DNA from: Paraglomus occultum
Taxonomy: Eukaryota > Glomeromycota > Glomeromycetes > Paraglomerales > Paraglomeraceae
Direction: 5' to 3'
Assembly: GCA_910592205.1 (NCBI GenBank)
Contig: CAJVPJ010001061.1
Location: 1 to 12,727 of the forward strand
DNA length: 12,727 bases
The translations under genes were made by a program, and so were the position numbers. Positions 7,660-12,727 of the stretch are shown in pieces. The notes beneath the pieces are model-generated. The model was not told the origin of the DNA. It saw nothing but the letters and a program-made list of their open reading frames with translations, and did not search any database. Positions within the stretch are counted from its first letter, which is position 1; every line of letters starts with the position of its first letter.

Positions 7660-10232
7660 ATGTATCGATTGAGTGCATTTACGTTAACGCGTACTCTTAG
7701 AGGCCCTATTCAGAACTTGTCCCCATTACCAGCGTATGTTTCTAGAACAGTTAACGAATATAAGCCCCTCACAAAAATTTTGCTTTCGTCTCTGGGCTCA
7801 GCTCACGTCAGATACGCATCAGGACGGACTAAGGAAGAGGTAATTACCATATGAATATACTGAAGCTAAAGAGGGAAACCGGTAAATGAATATTCGCGAA
7901 TTGATACTCAATATTCTCATATCGTAAAGGATGTAATAGCGCGTATCGAAGGCAAGAGAGCGGAAGCCCAACTGGGTGGCGGCTTAGCAAGAATAGAGGC
8001 TCAACATAAGAAAGTAAGGCCTAATCGGGTGTATTGAAAAATCATAGCATATCCGTGGTCTGATTACCAGTTGTATTCAGGGTAAACTCACGGCTAGAGA
8101 ACGCATTGACCTCCTACTAGATGCAGGGTCTTTTGTGGAATATGATACATTTGTTGAGCATCAATGCGTTGATTTTGGCATGGATAAAAATAAGGTAGCG
8201 TTTTGTACGAATACTTAATAATTAATAATATCTTAGTCAAGTAGTCAACATTTGTCTACATCCCAATTACCATTGCCATCAAAGTACATACAGAATAATT
8301 AGTGGCAACTTTTTACGTGTTCTAGTAGTTTCTTTATTTGCTCAAAATCATGGTGGATAATGAGAAAATCTATGTATAGACTATTAAATTTCTCTATTTG
8401 ACCCCTCTATAAAGGTCACTGGTGACGGTGTTGTTACCGGACATGGTACCATCAATGGGCGCCGTGTATTTGTCTTTTCCCAAGATTTCACGGCCTTCGG
8501 TGGTAGTTTGTCTAAGATGCATGCACAAAAAATCTGCAAGATAATGGATAAAGCCGTCTTAGTTGGCGCCCCCGTCATTGGTTTGAATGATTCTGGTGGT
8601 GCTCGGATTCAAGAGGGTGTGGATTCGTTAGCAGGATATGCGGAGATTTTCGAGAGGAATGTTCTTTCCTCCGGTGTTATTCCGCAGATTTCGTTGATCA
8701 TGGGGCCATGTGCAGGTATTAAAATTACAACGTGAGAAAGTTTTATGGCTTGTGGTACTCACTGGCCCGTTTAATCTTCAATAGGTGGCGCTGTTTATTC
8801 GCCTGCACTGACAGATTTCACGTTTATGGTGAAAGACACATCGTATATGTTTGTTACGGGACCGGATGTCGTGAAAGAAGTTTGTAATGAAGAAGTTACA
8901 CAAGAGGAGCTTGGTGGTGCTAAAACACATACAGTCATGTCCGGTAAGATATGACTATACAATAAACGATCGGACACGTTTTCCATGTTCGTGTGAAGTG
9001 AAGTTTGCGTTTTATTAGGCGTTGTACACAATGCATTTGAGAACGACCTGGAAGCTCTCCAACGGTAAAAGGTCTAGTTGGTTATTCTTTATTTGTTCTA
9101 TATGATTCTTACGAACTACCTTCGTGATATTTAGTGTTAGAGATTTCCTCGATTTCCTTCCTCTTTCTAATCTTGAGCCGGCGCCAACACGTTACAGTGA
9201 TGATTCACCACATCGCGAAGATCACTCTTTGAACCATATCATTCCTGTGGATTCCACTAAAGCCTACGATGTTCGTGATGTAATTACCCGTCTTGTTGAT
9301 GATGGTAACTTCTTTGAGATAATGCCGGATTACGCAAAGAATATCGTTATTGGGTTTGCAAGAATGAATGGAAAGACAGTTTCGATTGTTGGGAACCAGC
9401 CATTGGTTTCATCCGGTGTTTTAGACATTAATTCATCGATCAAAGGTGCTAGGTTTGTCAGATTCTGCGATGCTTTTAACATTCCAATTATCACCCTTGT
9501 GGACGTACCTGGCTTCTTGCCGGGAACAGCACAAGAGCATAACGGCATTATTCGACATGGAGCAAAGTTACTATATGCATACGCTGAGGTAGCGGATATT
9601 TTTACTTTGAAGATCATAAGCTTGTGATTACGTGATTTATGTGATTCTCTATTGCTAGGCCACCGTTCCAAAGATTACTATAATTACCAGGAAGGCGTAC
9701 GGTGGAGCCTATGATGTCATGTCAAGTAAACATCTTCGCGGAGACGTATGTTTTAGATCGCATGGCGTTTTCAATCTGTCATATCATTTAAAATACGAAA
9801 TTATATTTGTAGATGAATTATGCTTGGCCAGCTGGTGAAATTGCCGTAATGGGCGCTAAGGTATTTAACTTTACGTCGTATCTCGTTCATTGCTGCATAC
9901 TAATTTATCTGTTTAATTGAAGGGTGCTGTTGCGATTATATTCCGCCATTCTGAGGATCGTAGTAAAGCAGAAGCAGAATATATAGACAAATTTGCTAAT
10001 CCCCTACCGGCAGCTCAACGAGGCTTCGTTGACGATATCGGTTAGTTCAGAATATTGTTCTAAAACCAGAGAGAATTTATTCCGGTTTCACTTCTTGTTG
10101 AGTATAATTTCTCATCGTTTATTTGTAGTGCTTCCTGCTCACACAAGACGACGGATTATCGACGATCTCGAGGTGCTCAAGAGCAAAAATCTCAAGAATC
10201 CTCCAAAGAAACATGGAAATATCCCACTTTGA
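7660..10232 (+). CDS. PCCB: Propionyl-CoA carboxylase beta subunit, mitochondrial (carboxyltransferase), 11 exons
   Basis: This subunit transfers the carboxyl group from biotin on PCCA to propionyl-CoA, giving (S)-methylmalonyl-CoA in the mitochondrial matrix. Exons: 7660-7839, 7930-8013, 8081-8194, 8415-8715, 8785-8943, 9019-9064, 9135-9588, 9659-9745, 9813-9860, 9923-10040, 10129-10232. They total 1695 nt, or 564 residues plus TGA (human PCCB 539). Exon 1 encodes a 60-residue leader rich in Arg, Ser and Leu with few acids, typical of a matrix-targeting signal. Visible motifs are LGGG and [17 protein letters not shown] (exons 2-3), GGSLS (155-159), [28 protein letters not shown] (from 223), [32 protein letters not shown] and [14 protein letters not shown]. 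Asp465 in GGAYDVM is the position reported to set propionyl- over acetyl-CoA preference in bacterial PccB. The C-terminus KHGNIPL matches animal PCCB. Intron 3 (220 nt) is about three times the size of the others. Confidence 0.95.
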
Positions 10233-10371
10233 TGAAATCAACTCGTATGTTAGTAAAGGGTAAATTTTTTACGAAGAAGAACCAAAATAATTGCCCAACA
10301 CGTTGTATATGACTGAATTGGCTCTGCCATTAAATATGTTACTCTTGATCGATAGCCCCTTGGTAATACCG
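10233..10371. terminator. Convergent 3' flanks of PCCB and the decarboxylase gene
   Basis: Only 139 bp lie between the TGA of PCCB and the TAA of the opposing gene, so both polyadenylation regions must sit here or overlap the neighbouring gene. No canonical AATAAA is visible on either strand; an AT-rich GGTAAATTTTTTAC stretch near 10260-10272 is the only notable feature. Overlapping antisense transcript ends are likely. Confidence 0.45.
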
Positions 10372-12448
10372 TTATTCAATAGTCAACTCGACATCTTTGA
10401 TAATTGCTTCTGTAAAATCAACTATTTTTTTAACAGCATCTACAACATGTCGTTCAGCCGTCCAGGGGCTCCCGACAACGAATCTGATGACGGTTTGAGA
10501 ACCCAATTTTGTCTGTGTAACATAGAGTTCACGCGAGTTATTTATGCCGTTGTATAGGGCAGCTGTTAACTCGTTAGACGTCATGTTAGTCTTCTTCTGA
10601 GGTTTGAGGTGGAAACACACGAGCGAAAATGCCGGTTTGGTGGTTACAGCAAAGTAGTTAGGATATTTAGAGAGTTCCTCCTCAAATCTTCGTGCTAACT
10701 TGACAGACTAACAATCGAGTTGCATAGAATGTTTTAGCAGGTCATGCGTCGCCGTAAAATGTAAAGATATTTATATGCACTAATAAAGTTTAAAACCTTA
10801 CGAATGTGTTCTCGCAGACCGTTTGCACCAAAAGCTCTTAATACAAACCAGATCTTCAATGACCTGAATCGTCTGCCAAGTGGTATTTGCCAATCTCTGT
10901 AATCGATCACCAGTCCACTGTCACTAGCAGTATTCCTGAGAAATGCTGGTGTCAACGATAATGCATTCAATAAATGTGATCTCTTTCTTACCCTAAGTGT
11001 TAGTTAAATGTTTAGAAAATGGGAAAACGAAACCGTTTATTCACAAAGAGATTAATGTTTCACTGTCAGCCATACCATAGGCACGAGCAATCAAAATTTG
11101 TTAGCAGCCATTTGTGCATATTGATATTAAACGATTGAGATCTGTCGACCCCTTTGAGTAAGTACTGATACTCTGGACAAATCAATGCAGCACCTGCATA
11201 TGCGGCATCTATATGGAGCCATACACTTGTACCTTCCACTGCAAACAACGGTCACGTTTGTTGATCGAATGAAGATAGGAAAATATATTACGGACAACTG
11301 GAAAGTGCAAGTAGCTGTTACTTACATGTACAGGCTATTTCATCAATATAGTCAGTTGCAGCTGAGCTTGTTGTTCCTATTGTTGCTGTGATGAAGAAAG
11401 GTATTAGGCCTTCCTCGATATCCTTTTCCATCATCGAGCGAACAGACGATCCTCTGAGGCAGAACTCATCATCGCTTGGTAAAGCTTTGAATTTGCAGTT
11501 GACAATCATCGATGCTTTCTCAACGGCTGAATGAGCCTAAGTTGGTAAATTTGGGAATAAATAATAAATTGTATGCATGAACTATTATTGCCGTTAGACT
11601 GTTTCATTTACTTGATCTGATCCATAAGCGATTAACTTCGTTACTATGTCTTCTTCTGTGTAGCCTCTTTTTTTATATTCGTCAATTACACGCTGCCTAG
11701 CAGCAAGCATGACTACTAAAACGGCTTCACTGGCTGTTCCCTGAATAACTCCACCACCTTCTCCATCACTTAGATATCCATCATCCAGCCCTATTAATCT
11801 GCTGACCCAATCAAGAACGATTGTTTCTAATTCTGTGCAAGCAGGCGAGCATATCCACTGGGAGAAAGTGATATAAAAACGATCAATTTGGTTCTACTAA
11901 AAATTATAACTAGCGATTTGTCTTACGTTAAATCCCACACAATTAATCATATCACTGAACATATCAGCAATTATTGCAGGAAATGAAGAATTCGCCGGGT
12001 AGAATGCAAAGAAGTTTGGGCTTTGCCAATGAGTGACTTGTAAAATTCAAATGAGTGTGAAAAATGATGGCCAAAACAACGCAGTTCGCGATCGGAATTA
12101 CATTACCTCCAGGTAAGATAGTAGACTCAAAGTCAGCTTGTATATCTTCCCAAGGCTCTGCTTCTGCAAGTTGAATAGAAATTATTACATCATTAAACGT
12201 TGATTTACAGACAATTACGTCGTTCTACATTTCTAACCTTCGGGCGCATGTTTGGGAAGCAGTTTCTTCAGATAACCCGGCTTGACTTCTGGTAGAACTA
12301 CATATTCAAATTATTAACAATATGAACAATAAAGATGCTTGATATAACGGTTCAGCGTTGAACCTTTCACCGAATCAAGTTCCCCGTAGTAACGGCATAT
12401 CCTATCTATTGCTTCATATCCACGTTTTCTAAACTCTTCAATATTCAT
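10372..12448 (-). CDS. Aromatic-L-amino-acid decarboxylase family enzyme (group II, PLP-dependent), 9 exons; possibly an aldehyde synthase
   Basis: Family members decarboxylate L-DOPA, tyrosine, tryptophan or phenylalanine in the cytosol. Exons, in coding order: 12448-12364, 12297-12238, 12163-12107, 12036-11927, 11857-11612, 11536-11326, 11238-11076, 10992-10797, 10707-10372. They total 1464 nt, or 487 residues plus TAA (human DDC 480). The N-terminus [10 protein letters not shown] aligns with DDC MNASEFRRRG, and no targeting leader is seen. Other motifs are [17 protein letters not shown]-like, [22 protein letters not shown] (His188 would stack on the cofactor), [17 protein letters not shown] (Asp267 would pair with the pyridine N) and [13 protein letters not shown], where Lys299 is the Schiff-base lysine. 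[16 protein letters not shown] follows the active-site loop. Two oddities stand out: Phe328 replaces the loop tyrosine (Tyr332 of mammalian DDC), and Met replaces Pro before HK. The exact amino-acid substrate cannot be read from sequence. Confidence 0.93.
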
Positions 12449-12462
12449 ATTAATATTAACAT
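12445..12462 (-). promoter_or_regulatory. Five-codon upstream ORF overlapping the decarboxylase start codon
   Basis: An ATG at 12462 opens a frame coding M-L-I-L-I, and its TGA (12447-12445) shares two bases with the true ATG (12448-12446) in an ATGA overlap. If it lies within the transcript, scanning ribosomes would reach it first, which could lower or regulate translation of the main protein by reinitiation or leaky scanning. The transcription start is unknown. Confidence 0.4.
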
Positions 12463-12586
12463 GTTCCTAATACTAATCGTTTAACGACCCTTGATATACT
12501 GTGTAACAAGAGGTTATGACATCAGTCCAAAAAAAGAAAAAACTTTTCTCCACAAAGTACCATCGGTAAGCCTCACATCATTATTC
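12463..12586. promoter_or_regulatory. Probable promoter region of the decarboxylase gene, possibly shared
   Basis: This is the upstream flank of the minus-strand decarboxylase. It holds an A-rich run (about 12529-12541 on the plus strand) that would be a T-tract on the gene strand, and no clear TATA box. If the plus-strand frame beginning at 12587 is real, this 124-bp stretch would be a second divergent promoter. Confidence 0.35.
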
Positions 12587-12727
12587 ATGAATACAGAATA
12601 CATACAATTCATCTACCAATGTCCCTCATCATTGTCTAAAGAGCCAGGACGAAGAAATTTCTTACGAGAGCTTAGAAATGCTCTTGCTCCAAGTAAACCT
12701 TATCTTTCTAACATCTGGCCACTCCAT
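12587..12727 (+). CDS. Possible 5' end of a further plus-strand gene, cut by the window edge
   Basis: An ATG at 12587 opens a frame of 47 codons that reaches the window end without a stop. The peptide is mixed in composition (SKEPGRRNFLRELRNALAPS, then a hydrophobic-aromatic tail) and reads like protein, but no family is recognised. In AT-rich DNA a run of this length occurs by chance often enough that confidence stays low. Its position, head-to-head with the decarboxylase, repeats the PCCA/PCCB arrangement. Confidence 0.25.
   Translation, partial: MNTEYIQFIYQCPSSLSKEPGRRNFLRELRNALAPSKPYLSNIWPLH

Noticed and set aside
9330-9671. Minus-strand frame of 113 codons opposite PCCB exon 7
   Set aside because: It is the complement of a strongly conserved carboxyltransferase exon; its composition follows that exon and no motif is seen.
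4295-10232. Bacterial operon or horizontally transferred block for the carboxylase genes
   Set aside because: Both genes are densely interrupted by spliceosomal introns, carry mitochondrial-type leaders and match animal-type PCC sequences closely.

Overview
The window is nuclear DNA from a eukaryote. Its three clear protein genes are all split by short GT-AG introns (mostly 62-98 nt, two of about 220 nt). The introns are AT-rich, and some carry CTAAY-type branch sites just before the acceptor. Compact introns, a decayed Tc1/mariner element and mitochondrial propionyl-CoA carboxylase genes fit an early-diverging fungus (Mucoromycota or Glomeromycotina type) better than Dikarya. A small invertebrate or protist genome cannot be excluded from the sequence alone.

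Layout. 1-620 holds no certain gene, only a possible two-exon remnant at 429-620. 621 to about 1663 is a Tc1-like transposon with a recognisable 5' terminal repeat beside a TA target site; its transposase is broken by several frameshifts and stops, and no 3' terminal repeat is visible. About 1664-4294 is gene-poor, with one unsupported small reading frame and a cluster of short repeats.

4295-7382 (minus) is PCCA, the biotin-carrying alpha subunit of propionyl-CoA carboxylase: 10 exons, 744 residues. 7660-10232 (plus) is PCCB, the carboxyltransferase beta subunit: 11 exons, 564 residues. The two start codons face each other across only 277 bp, so the subunits of one mitochondrial enzyme probably share a bidirectional promoter. 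That gap contains a perfect 7-bp-arm inverted repeat. Together the two proteins would convert propionyl-CoA to methylmalonyl-CoA.

10372-12448 (minus) is a group II pyridoxal-phosphate decarboxylase of the aromatic-L-amino-acid decarboxylase family: 9 exons, 487 residues. It lies tail-to-tail with PCCB across 139 bp. Its active-site loop has Phe where true decarboxylases have the catalytic Tyr, which in known relatives turns a decarboxylase into an aromatic aldehyde synthase. A five-codon upstream reading frame ends on its start codon. At the right edge, 12587-12727 may be the beginning of another plus-strand gene. All exon joins come from reading splice signals and matching remembered family sequences; in each of the three genes the summed exon lengths are an exact multiple of three.
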